Of a stretch of DNA of 16,196 bases, positions 6,034-12,942 are shown piece by piece. The notes beneath the pieces are model-generated. The model saw nothing but the letters and a program-made list of their open reading frames with translations. It had not been told where the DNA came from and ran no database searches. The position numbers and the translations under genes are program-made. The DNA lies in NCBI GenBank assembly GCA_036567205.1, contig DATCVA010000310.1, forward strand, positions 1 to 16,196, written 5' to 3'. Position 1 is the stretch's first letter. Each line of letters begins with the position of its first letter. This stretch comes from DATCVA01 sp036567205. GTDB taxonomy: Bacteria; Pseudomonadota; Gammaproteobacteria; Burkholderiales; Burkholderiaceae_B.

Positions 6034-7905
6034 CTACCTGCGCACCCCGTACACCTGACTTACATCGCGAACTGCCCCGCGATCGGCCGATGTCGCCAAT
6101 GCGGCATACGCTTTCAGTGCCTGCGAAACAACGCGCTCACGGTCTACCGGCTGCCATGCCTTGGCGCCGCGCGACTCCATTTCGGCACGGCGGCTGGCCA
6201 GTTCTTCGTCGCTGATCGCCAGATGAATTTTCCGGTTAGGGATATCGATTTCGATGGTATCTCCGTCGTTGACCAGACCGATATTGCCGCCTTCGGCAGC
6301 CTCTGGCGACGCGTGCCCGATCACAAGACCCGATGAACCGCCTGAAAAACGGCCATCGGTCAACAATGCGGAGCTTTTACCCAAACCCTTGGACTTCAAG
6401 TAAGACGTTGGATACAGCATTTCCTGCATGCCTGGCCCGCCTTTGGGACCCTCGTAGCGAATAATTACAACATCGCCCGCCTTAACTTCGTCCCCCAGGA
6501 TGGCGGCAACCGAATCTTCCTGGCTTTCGTATACGCGAGCCTTACCCGTAAACTTAAGAATGCTGTCGTCCACGCCAGCGGTCTTGACGATGCAGCCATT
6601 AGGCGCCAGATTACCGTACAACACCGCCAACCCGCCATCCAGAGAATAAGCATGCTCTTTAGAACGGATACAGCCGTTCTGGCGGTCCAGATCCAGGTGC
6701 TGGTATTGACGATCCTGGCTAAAGGCGACCTGCGTACGAATACCGCCCGGAGCCGCCTTGAATAGCGTCTGCACATCGTCGGACGCATTACCGCCGCTGA
6801 CGTCCCAGGCCTCGATGGCCTTGCCCAGGGTGCCGCTATGAATGTTACCCACATCCAGATGCAATAAACCCGCACGGGCTAGCTCGCCCAAGATAGCGGA
6901 AATGCCGCCGGCACGGTGCACGTCTTCGATATGGAACTTATCGGTAGCGGGCGCCACTTTGCACAAACACGGCACGCGACGCGAAATGCGGTCGATGTCC
7001 GACATGGTGAAGTCCACGCCCGCCTCTTGAGCGGCTGCCAGCAAATGCAGAACCGTATTCGTTGACCCGCCCATGGACACGTCCAGCGCCATGGCGTTTT
7101 CAAAAGCCTGGAAGGTGGCAATGTTACGCGGCAGCACCGAGACGTCATCCTGCTCGTAGTAACGCTTGCACAAATCCACGACCAGTTTGCCAGCGTCTTC
7201 AAACAGACGTTTGCGGCGGGCGTGTGTGGCCACAATGGTGCCATTGCCCGGCAAGGCCAAACCCAACGCCTCGGTCAGGCAGTTCATGGAGTTGGCCGTA
7301 AACATGCCCGAGCATGAACCGCAAGTTGGACAGGCGTTGCGCTCGGCCTCGGCTGCCTCGGCATCGCTTACATTCGGGTCCCCGGCCTTGATCATGGCGT
7401 CGATCAAATCGAGCTTCATCAAGACCTTGTTGGTACCGGCTTCCAGCACCTTGCCCGCTTCCATCGGGCCGCCGGACACGAAGACGACGGGAATGTTAAG
7501 CCGCATGGCCGCCATCAACATCCCCGGGGTGATCTTGTCGCAGTTGGAAATGCACACCATGGCATCGGCACAATGTGCGTTGACCATGTATTCGACCGAA
7601 TCAGCAATCAATTCGCGCGAAGGCAGCGAATACAGCATGCCGCCATGGCCCATTGCAATGCCGTCATCGACGGCAATCGTATTGAATTCTTTGGCAACGC
7701 CACCGGCCGCTTCAATTTGCCGGGCCACCAGTTGGCCCATGTCTTTCAAATGAACGTGCCCCGGTACAAACTGGGTAAACGAATTGACCACTGCAATAAT
7801 GGGTTTTTCGAAATCGCCATCTTGCATGCCAGTGGCGCGCCAAAGCGCGCGCGCTCCAGCCATATTACGGCCATGAGTCGACGTACGGGAACGGTATTGC
7901 GGCAT
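6034..7905 (-). CDS. ilvD: Dihydroxy-acid dehydratase, E. coli type
   Basis: Dehydrates 2,3-dihydroxy-isovalerate and 2,3-dihydroxy-3-methylvalerate to 2-keto acids in valine, isoleucine and leucine synthesis. The 623 residues align nearly end to end with E. coli IlvD (616), from MPQYRSRTSTHGRNMAGARALW onward in pieces. The short form's first cysteine is replaced by FVPGHVH, while C122 (SNCDKITPG) and C198 in the CPTCGSCSGMF block are present, as expected for the oxygen-sensitive [4Fe-4S] class. YEGPKGGPGMQEM and LLTDGRFSGGSSG close the protein. The start at 7905 matches the family exactly. The gene stands alone on the minus strand, with a likely promoter at about 7942-7950 and no leader peptide. 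It is the probable housekeeping enzyme. Confidence 0.96.
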   Translation of the reverse strand: MPQYRSRTSTHGRNMAGARALWRATGMQDGDFEKPIIAVVNSFTQFVPGHVHLKDMGQLVARQIEAAGGVAKEFNTIAVDDGIAMGHGGMLYSLPSRELIADSVEYMVNAHCADAMVCISNCDKITPGMLMAAMRLNIPVVFVSGGPMEAGKVLEAGTNKVLMKLDLIDAMIKAGDPNVSDAEAAEAERNACPTCGSCSGMFTANSMNCLTEALGLALPGNGTIVATHARRKRLFEDAGKLVVDLCKRYYEQDDVSVLPRNIATFQAFENAMALDVSMGGSTNTVLHLLAAAQEAGVDFTMSDIDRISRRVPCLCKVAPATDKFHIEDVHRAGGISAILGELARAGLLHLDVGNIHSGTLGKAIEAWDVSGGNASDDVQTLFKAAPGGIRTQVAFSQDRQYQHLDLDRQNGCIRSKEHAYSLDGGLAVLYGNLAPNGCIVKTAGVDDSILKFTGKARVYESQEDSVAAILGDEVKAGDVVIIRYEGPKGGPGMQEMLYPTSYLKSKGLGKSSALLTDGRFSGGSSGLVIGHASPEAAEGGNIGLVNDGDTIEIDIPNRKIHLAISDEELASRRAEMESRGAKAWQPVDRERVVSQALKAYAALATSADRGAVRDVSQVYGVRR

Positions 7906-7941
7906 TGAGAATCTCTAGAAAAAAGTAAAAATAAACCGCTA

Positions 7942-7950
7942 ATGATAACA
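7942..7950 (-). promoter_or_regulatory. ilvD: Extended -10 promoter element of ilvD
   Basis: Read on the minus strand the sequence is TGTTATCAT: an extended TG-n motif followed by the -10 box TATCAT, about 37 bases before the ATG. A perfect TTGACA occurs further upstream (7970-7975), but with 22 bp spacing, too long for a standard pair. No attenuator or leader peptide rich in branched-chain residues is seen. Confidence 0.45.
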
Positions 7951-7976
7951 AGAGGATCGAAAAACATCCTGTCAAA

Positions 7977-8013
7977 CCGCCAAACCCTGTGCTTTATCGA
8001 GGGGTTGGTGCGG
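7977..8013. other. Hairpin upstream of ilvD
   Basis: An imperfect inverted repeat: CCGCCAAACCCT (7977-7988) pairs with AGGGGTTGGTGCGG (8000-8013), with small mismatches. It lies just upstream of the TTGACA-like box of ilvD and downstream of the symporter terminator. Its role is unknown; a regulator site or a structural remnant are both possible. Confidence 0.35.
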
Positions 8014-8091
8014 ACTAGATCGAATGAAAAAGCGCAAGCAACAATCTGACCGGACCCCATGCCCAGCCACACGAAGAACATACATAGCCAC

Positions 8092-8121
8092 AAAAAAAGG
8101 CCCGGCTGGAATGGCCGGACC
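8092..8121 (-). terminator. Rho-independent terminator of the symporter operon
   Basis: On the minus strand GGTCCGGC (8121-8114) pairs with GCCGGGCC (8106-8099), 7 of 8 Watson-Crick plus one G-U, around a 7-nt loop, followed directly by seven Ts (8098-8092). It lies about 50 bases after the stop of the small membrane protein gene. Confidence 0.85.
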
Positions 8122-8169
8122 CTTCTTCAACGCTGGTCAAGAGGCAAGCTAATAAAACCTGCCTCCAAA

Positions 8170-8304
8170 CTAAATCATGTCCTCGCCGCTTTTACGCGCC
8201 GCACGCATGTCCTTAATTAGCGTAACGACCAAAAGCACCAGAATGGCCGCCGACACAACAGGCCAAGCCAATATATAAGCTGTTAATGCAAATGCACTCA
8301 TCAT
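8170..8304 (-). CDS. Small one-helix membrane protein, probable symporter small subunit
   Basis: A 44-codon gene. The product begins MMSAFALTAYILAWPVVSAA; one hydrophobic helix spans about residues 5-30, and the basic-acidic tail is KDMRAARKSGEDMI. By the positive-inside rule the tail should be cytoplasmic. AAGGAG is placed 5 bases before the first ATG (8304; the second at 8301 is also possible) and overlaps the TAA of the upstream symporter gene. The two genes are therefore 8 bases apart and coupled. A strong terminator follows. I recall similar proteins of about 40-45 residues, with a hydrophobic YxLxWP start and an RxARxxGED-like end, annotated as putative transporter small subunit beside sodium:solute symporters. 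The job, presumably assembly or gating of the carrier, is not known. Confidence 0.8.
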   Translation of the reverse strand: MMSAFALTAYILAWPVVSAAILVLLVVTLIKDMRAARKSGEDMI

Positions 8305-8312
8305 TTTTCTCC

Positions 8313-10007
8313 TTAAGCGCGCGCGGGAACCGCATCAATTGAACGGTGGGGCACTACGCGATCGGTTGCCTTATCGTTAGTTTGAAACGCAACCACGCGC
8401 TCGTCCAGCAAGTCGAAATCAAAACGTTCAGTGCTGCGTAAAGTAATCGCCACACACACAATGGCGCTGACACCGTAGGCGGCTAACGAGCTTAAAAGAA
8501 CGGTGTAATCACGCAAGAACTCCAAGCTATAAGGTAACGCCACGACAGCCGCGAGAATCCCCAGCACAAGGCCTGCTTTCCTTCCCAGGAAACCAAAAGC
8601 CATCAAGCCGATGACCACGCCGGCCCCAACCGACGCAAACGTTTCGAACAGCAGAGCAACAATACCTTCCATTGGCAGGAGCTCAAAACGGGCCACGACA
8701 AACATGGCGACCGCACTGACAACGGCTGATGTAAATGCCTTGTTCGTAACCCGATCCCAGTAAAAACTGATGATTACAGGGAAAACAATCGAACCCCACA
8801 AGGCGCCGACGAAAACCAGCATCACCAGAATATCCAGCCTTAAGCTGGCAAAAACAATACCGATCATAGTGGCCACAATCATGGTCATACGGCCCCACAA
8901 CAGCATCCGTTTCGGATCAGGCTTGCCTTTGGACAGATTCTTACCGTAAATGTCCGTCATCATAATGGCCGATAACGCGGAAAGATCTGAGTCAGCAGTA
9001 GACGATAACGAGCCGACCACCAAAATAAAGAACAGGCCAATAGCAAACGGGGGCAGGTATTGCGAAGCCATTTGCGGAATGATGTTGTTCATGTTGCCAT
9101 CAAGAGGCTCAAGGCCAACAAACAGAGCCAGCAGACCCAACATGCCCAAACCAATCACGACTGCGGCATAACCAACGGTGGCGGTCAGAAAGGTCGACTT
9201 GATTAAGTCCTCGCGTACCGCAAAGAGGCGCTGCGCAATCGTCTGGTTACCAATGGCATAAGCCAGGACCGCCACAAAATAGGGGGCGCCCTGCTCCAGA
9301 ATGGCCTTGGTCGAAAAGAAATCGACTTGCTCAAAGGTCAGATTCGACATATTGGCCATCAACATGTCGGTGCCGCCCACATTAATGAAAATCAGCGGAA
9401 TAATAATGACGGCGGCAAGTATCATTGCCACCAACTGGGCAAAGTCCGTCATGACCGACGAACGGAAACCGGACCAGATCGTATACGACAACACACCTAC
9501 GCCGGCAATCATTACACCCTGAATAAAACTCAAGGGGCTTAATACAGAGACCAGCGCACCAGCCGCAGTGAAGTTCACCATCAGGCTGATACAGCTGCCT
9601 ATCAAGTTCGAAATCGCCAATATCAACTGGCTGGACTTGCCATGACGCGCATGCATGATCTCGGCCAGCGTATGTGCTTTAGGCGCCAGTTTTCGGAATC
9701 GGCGTCCAAAGGGATAGATAAAAAGAATCATCAACGCCCCCCAAAGCCCGTAATGGATGGGGCCGGACAAACCGTAGGTAAATCCGGACGTAGCGCTGGC
9801 ATAAAACGACGCCGCCCAAATCCAGGTGGCAATCATGCTGGCTGCAGAGAGGCCGAAACCGACCGCATTATTCGACACCATGTAGCTATCAACGTTTTCA
9901 TTTTTCTGACCGATCAGCAATGAAAGCAAAAAGGTAGCGGCATAAAAGCCGAACAACAATAGAACAGCGGTGGACGTCGATAGTTGAAAAAATGCAGCCT
10001 CTTGCAT
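8313..10007 (-). CDS. Sodium:solute symporter (SSS family)
   Basis: A 564-residue inner-membrane carrier of the SSS (SLC5-like) family, expected to couple solute uptake to sodium entry. About 13 hydrophobic helices can be counted. The first (about 12-32) is followed by the family's early region with GLSAASMIATWIWAASFYAS and GFTYGLSGPIHYGLWGA, then FRKLAPKAHTLAEIMHARHG. The conserved middle region contains GNQTIAQRLFAVRE and VVGSLSSTADSDLSALSAIM, which fits the helix 8 sodium-site serines. The C-terminal tail of about 40 residues is soluble. AAGGA lies about 8 bases before ATG 10007. The substrate cannot be told; carboxylates, amino acids or urea-like compounds are all carried by the family. 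The small helix protein gene lies directly downstream. Confidence 0.9.
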   Translation of the reverse strand: MQEAAFFQLSTSTAVLLLFGFYAATFLLSLLIGQKNENVDSYMVSNNAVGFGLSAASMIATWIWAASFYASATSGFTYGLSGPIHYGLWGALMILFIYPFGRRFRKLAPKAHTLAEIMHARHGKSSQLILAISNLIGSCISLMVNFTAAGALVSVLSPLSFIQGVMIAGVGVLSYTIWSGFRSSVMTDFAQLVAMILAAVIIIPLIFINVGGTDMLMANMSNLTFEQVDFFSTKAILEQGAPYFVAVLAYAIGNQTIAQRLFAVREDLIKSTFLTATVGYAAVVIGLGMLGLLALFVGLEPLDGNMNNIIPQMASQYLPPFAIGLFFILVVGSLSSTADSDLSALSAIMMTDIYGKNLSKGKPDPKRMLLWGRMTMIVATMIGIVFASLRLDILVMLVFVGALWGSIVFPVIISFYWDRVTNKAFTSAVVSAVAMFVVARFELLPMEGIVALLFETFASVGAGVVIGLMAFGFLGRKAGLVLGILAAVVALPYSLEFLRDYTVLLSSLAAYGVSAIVCVAITLRSTERFDFDLLDERVVAFQTNDKATDRVVPHRSIDAVPARA

Positions 10008-10616
10008 GCGTTAAATCCTTAAATGAGCGTGTTATCTATCTAGTTCGTAATGAAGAGAGTAAGAAATAGCGTTAATGCCGTTTACGTCTGTTGACAAAGG
10101 GGCGGCACAATCCCAAAGACGGGCACGGTGCAAACCGGCAATCCATGTTCAAAAAAACCACAGCAGGCGCAGGCCTGAATCGGATGCGCAAGGGATCCGA
10201 TCAGACCTGGTGACAGAACACGAATTAAACGGGTGCTCTTTGCGGTAAGCTGAAAATAGCCAGGCGCGCCCAGTGCGGGCGTTAGGTTGCTATTAACAAC
10301 TAATTGCAGTCGTAGCCGATGTAGTGGCTGTTATGTACCACGGCCAGTATCGGCCGGGCATTTGTTCGGCTAAAAAGCCGGACCACTGCTAAGTGGTCTT
10401 TGGATGTGATTACAAGATCAGGACAACGCTAAAACATGTCTTGAAATAAAAGCTTGAATCACGGCGGATGCAGATTTACTACGAAAAGCCGGCGAACCAG
10501 CGAAGCAGATTGTACAGCGCGAACCTATATACGTCTACCCTTCGTTACCTTTTCAAGCATACACAACAAGCATTGGCGGCGCTACCGGCCTTGAAATGCA
10601 GAACTTAAAAACAAAT
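10008..10616. other. Gene-free intergenic stretch with small hairpins
   Basis: No convincing coding region is seen on either strand. It must hold the symporter promoter. A TTGTCA box lies near 10088-10093 on the minus strand, but without a good -10. Small perfect inverted repeats occur at 10179-10201 (ATCGGAT, 9-nt loop), near 10365-10380 (CGGCT-aaaa-AGCCG) and at 10381-10398 (GACCACT-gcta-AGTGGTC). Base composition is similar to the surroundings. A decayed gene or a small RNA cannot be excluded. Confidence 0.5.
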
Positions 10617-10672
10617 AGTTCGGGGGATAAAGCCGATCTTGAACATCAAGACCGCCTTTATCCCCCGAACTA
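10606..10672 (-). terminator. Very long hairpin, likely terminator of the lipoprotein gene
   Basis: A perfect 17-bp stem, 10616-10632 with 10656-10672, carries an inner 6-bp stem TCTTGA-aca-TCAAGA (10637-10651), separated by two short mismatched steps. Read on the minus strand it is followed by atttgttttt (10615-10606), a U-rich tract. It lies about 60 bases after the stop of the lipoprotein gene. On the plus strand no U tract follows. The stem is longer than usual for a simple terminator. Confidence 0.6.
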
Positions 10673-10731
10673 ACCCGCTAGTCCGACTTCAGTTATCGAA
10701 CTACAGTATTAATGTCACACCAGTCAAAATA

Positions 10732-11148
10732 TCAGCCCCTGACTTTACACTGCTTAGCCAATATATTACTTACGGCCACACGATTGCCATTAACCGTCTG
10801 CGTTCCATCCTGAGTCAGCATATCGCCGTTTACCGAGCCAACATTTTCAAGCGTAAATTTTTCGGTAGTCCAGGTGTAGCCATTGCCCCTGAATGTATTG
10901 CCGACAATGTCTGATTTATTGCTGGTTTCCCGATTCAAATCGATAGCTTTGTTGTCCATTACGACTTTGGCTGCCATCGCCTCAGATCCCTGAAACGTGT
11001 ACTGAACGCTAAGCGCCTGCTGGCCGTCTGTGCCGCATGAGTATTCAACAGTTTTCTGTGACAGCTCTGCCTTGTCGGTGGTTGAACAAGCAGCAAGCCC
11101 GGTGCATAACGCAACCATACCCAAGGTGCCAGATAAACGCATATTCAT
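10732..11148 (-). CDS. Small outer-membrane lipoprotein, possibly MliC-like
   Basis: A 138-residue predicted lipoprotein. A short signal peptide ends in the lipobox LAAC with the lipidated Cys at 21; Ser at +2 favours sorting to the outer membrane. The mature part is a small, probably beta-rich domain with two further cysteines, C38 (VEYSCG) and C134 (AKQCKV), which could form a disulfide. The pattern of YxCGxxG, then an L-V-Y strand, a GNGYTW block at 88-93 and a later FTLENVGSVNG recalls the MliC/PliC lysozyme-inhibitor fold, though the usual W-x-K-G signature is not clear. The function is therefore tentative. AAGGA stands about 7 bases before ATG 11148. The gene is monocistronic, divergent from the DUF2238 gene, and followed by a long hairpin. 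Confidence 0.75.
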   Translation of the reverse strand: MNMRLSGTLGMVALCTGLAACSTTDKAELSQKTVEYSCGTDGQQALSVQYTFQGSEAMAAKVVMDNKAIDLNRETSNKSDIVGNTFRGNGYTWTTEKFTLENVGSVNGDMLTQDGTQTVNGNRVAVSNILAKQCKVRG

Positions 11149-11332
11149 AGTGTGTCCTTCTAAGTTCTAGGCAGATGCCTACTCTTAAAACTTTTATAAC
11201 ACCCATAGCGACACGGACCTGTAAGCGCCCGTGTCAAATGCGCACGGAGTAAAACGAAATGGAAAACTCTATATACAATATTTTTTCTGAAGATCGCACA
11301 CACGGTAACGTTAAACAAGACAACAATGCTAA

Positions 11333-12055
11333 ATGTATCAACTAATATTGACACCTCTTCGAAGCAGTCGAAAAGCAGTTCTCATAATCGCAATTGCCTA
11401 CGCCATTCTCTGGCTCGCTCTGGCCATACAACCTTTCGATCGCTCCGACTGGCTGCTGGAAAATGCGCTGGTGCTGGCTCTGTTCGGCGTGCTATTTGGG
11501 GTACGACGCTGGTTTCGGTTTTCCAATGCCTCTATCTTGCTAATCCTGTTGTTTCTGGCACTACACGCAGTTGGGTCTCACTACACCTATTCTGAAGTGC
11601 CCTACGACCAATGGTGGCGGGTGCTAACCGGGCATACCTTGAACAGCGTGTTTGGTTGGGAGCGCAATCATTTCGATCGTCTGGTTCACTTCAGCTACGG
11701 TTTACTTCTGGCTTACCCCATTCGCGAATTTTTCCTGCGCGTTGTTGAAGTGCGTGGTTTTTGGGCTTATTTTTTGCCGCTGGATGTTGCGCTAAGCACC
11801 TCTGCTCTTTATGAGTTAATCGAGTGGGGTGCTGCGACGCTTTTTGGTGGTGAGCTGGGCATGCATTACCTGGGTACTCAGGGCGACATTTGGGACGCCC
11901 ATAAAGACATGGGGCTTGCAGCGCTGGGCGCGTTGCTGGCGATGCTGATCACAGCCGCACTGAACACTCGGCTACAACGCGATTTCGCGCGCGAGTGGAC
12001 GCGCCCCATGAAAGTCGAGCATGGTCCCAACAACGAGTTGTCGCAAAAAAATTAA
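11333..12055 (+). CDS. DUF2238 / YjdF-type integral membrane protein
   Basis: A 240-residue inner-membrane protein with about six helices, near residues 15-32, 43-56, 66-83, 117-134, 143-165 and 194-211. Family blocks of DUF2238 are visible: LHAVGSHYTYSEVP (77-90), ERNHFDRLVHFSYGLLLAYP (110-129), YELIEWG (160-166) and GTQGDIWDAHKDM (181-193). The conserved His, Asp and Glu residues in or near the membrane suggest metal or proton chemistry, but no activity is known to me. The 240 residues are somewhat longer than E. coli YjdF (about 209), the excess being a hydrophilic C-terminal tail. The ribosome-binding site is weak. The stop is 2 bases from the convergent GntR stop, with no terminator between them. 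Confidence 0.85.
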   Translation: MYQLILTPLRSSRKAVLIIAIAYAILWLALAIQPFDRSDWLLENALVLALFGVLFGVRRWFRFSNASILLILLFLALHAVGSHYTYSEVPYDQWWRVLTGHTLNSVFGWERNHFDRLVHFSYGLLLAYPIREFFLRVVEVRGFWAYFLPLDVALSTSALYELIEWGAATLFGGELGMHYLGTQGDIWDAHKDMGLAALGALLAMLITAALNTRLQRDFAREWTRPMKVEHGPNNELSQKN

Positions 12056-12057
12056 CT

Positions 12058-12849
12058 TTATACTGCCGTATCGAATGAAGATGTGCGGCGCCTGATGGGC
12101 ATAGCGGAGCCGCGGGCTTCGGCTTCGAACAAGTGCTGATGCAAAGCACGCAAATGATCTGCCATTATTTTTGAAGCCTGCTCTGGCTGCTTTGCTCGGA
12201 GGCAGCGAATAAGTTCACGCTGCATGGTTACCGTTTCGTGTCGCGGTGCAGCGTCCAGCTCCTCCAAAACACCCAGCACAACATCTGTCAGCGCATCCAC
12301 CAGCATCATCATGATCTCGTTTCCGGTAGCCACGCTTAATAGTCGATAAAACTCCACCAGTTGTACCCGGCGTTTTTCCGGATCGCCTGTCTCGGACAAG
12401 GCCTCGGTACGATCGATACACCGTTCCAGCGCCTGGTAGTCAGCCTCGGTAGCACGCTCGCAAGCAAGTTTGATCACCGCATCAGTAATGATTACCCTGC
12501 TTTCCGTAAGGCTTTCAAGCGAAATATGCCCCGAATGCACCATGTCGCGCAATGAGCGCGTCATAATCGCCGGATCGCCCTCGCGAATAAATGCACCGCC
12601 TTTAACCCCCGGACGAAGTTCGAGCAGGCCTGCTATTTCCAGACTGCGGAACGCCTCGCGGACCGCGGTGCGGCTGGCGCCGAATTGGGCGGCAAGCTCG
12701 CGCTCCGACGGAAGCTTGTCGCCAGGAAGCAAGGTACCGTCCTTAAGCCTGGTTCGAATCTGATCACAGATTTGCTCGAACACCCGGGACAGTTTGGTTT
12801 GTTCTTGATTAGCCAGAAGTGCAAACTCGTGGCGCAGTGGATATTTCAT
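12058..12849 (-). CDS. GntR/FadR-type regulator with degenerate FCD domain
   Basis: A 263-residue transcription factor. The N-terminal winged helix covers about residues 18-90, with the GntR signature GDKLPSERELAAQFGASRTA followed by VREAFRSLEIAGLLELRPG. The rest is an all-helical FCD ligand-binding domain. Most FCD proteins hold a metal through D-x3-H, then a later EH and a final HL. Here the D-x3-H position reads L164/Y168 (EFYRLL), the EHR position reads Q210 (TMQREL), and only H232 (DHL) is kept. The effector mode therefore probably differs, as in FadR itself. The gene is last on the minus strand after the Bug gene, which suggests it controls that cluster; FCD regulators are usually repressors released by a pathway acid. 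A hairpin at 12866-12904 lies just before the start. Confidence 0.88.
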   Translation of the reverse strand: MKYPLRHEFALLANQEQTKLSRVFEQICDQIRTRLKDGTLLPGDKLPSERELAAQFGASRTAVREAFRSLEIAGLLELRPGVKGGAFIREGDPAIMTRSLRDMVHSGHISLESLTESRVIITDAVIKLACERATEADYQALERCIDRTEALSETGDPEKRRVQLVEFYRLLSVATGNEIMMMLVDALTDVVLGVLEELDAAPRHETVTMQRELIRCLRAKQPEQASKIMADHLRALHQHLFEAEARGSAMPIRRRTSSFDTAV

Positions 12850-12865
12850 GACAGGCTGACCTATT

Positions 12866-12904
12866 CGACAGCGCTGACTGGAAACACCCCAGGCTGCGCT
12901 GTCG
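12866..12904. other. Hairpin just upstream of the GntR start
   Basis: CGACAGCGC (12866-12874) pairs perfectly with GCGCTGTCG (12896-12904), then after a 3x3 internal loop CTGG (12878-12881) pairs with CCAG (12889-12892) around a 7-nt loop. It begins 17 bases from the GntR ATG and about 40 bases after the Bug stop. There is no U tract, so it is more likely an mRNA-stabilising or processing structure, or an operator, than a terminator. Confidence 0.5.
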
Positions 12905-12908
12905 TGAG

Positions 12909-12920
12909 TTTAATACACTA
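12909..12920. promoter_or_regulatory. Candidate regulator half-site shared with the ilvD/SDR operator
   Basis: The 12 bases TTTAATACACTA are the exact reverse complement of TAGTGTATTAAA at 4479-4490, which includes one half of the inverted repeat there. Only a half-site is present; the second arm is not found at the same spacing. It could alternatively include an AT-rich -10-like element (TATTAA on the minus strand). Confidence 0.3.
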
Positions 12921-12942
12921 CCGCACGGCTTTCCGTCCTAAC

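Noticed and set aside
5902..6336. Open plus-strand frame running through the palindrome into ilvD
   Set aside because: It is antisense to the well-supported end of ilvD and its other half is the repeat element. It has no ribosome-binding site or recognisable domain.
7906..7941. Attenuator or leader peptide for branched-chain control of ilvD
   Set aside because: The leader is only about 35 nt and shows no peptide rich in Ile, Val or Leu and no terminator/antiterminator pair.
7942..7975. Standard -35/-10 promoter using the perfect TTGACA at 7970-7975
   Set aside because: The spacing to TATCAT is 22 bp, too long. The extended -10 is the stronger claim.
10145..10213. 22-codon plus-strand frame (begins MFKKTTAGAG)
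   Set aside because: It has no ribosome-binding site or clear promoter, and the length is easily chance.
10616..10672. Possible integron attC or recombination site
   Set aside because: The long hairpin lacks the attC core motifs and spacing, and no integrase or gene cassette is nearby. A terminator fits better.
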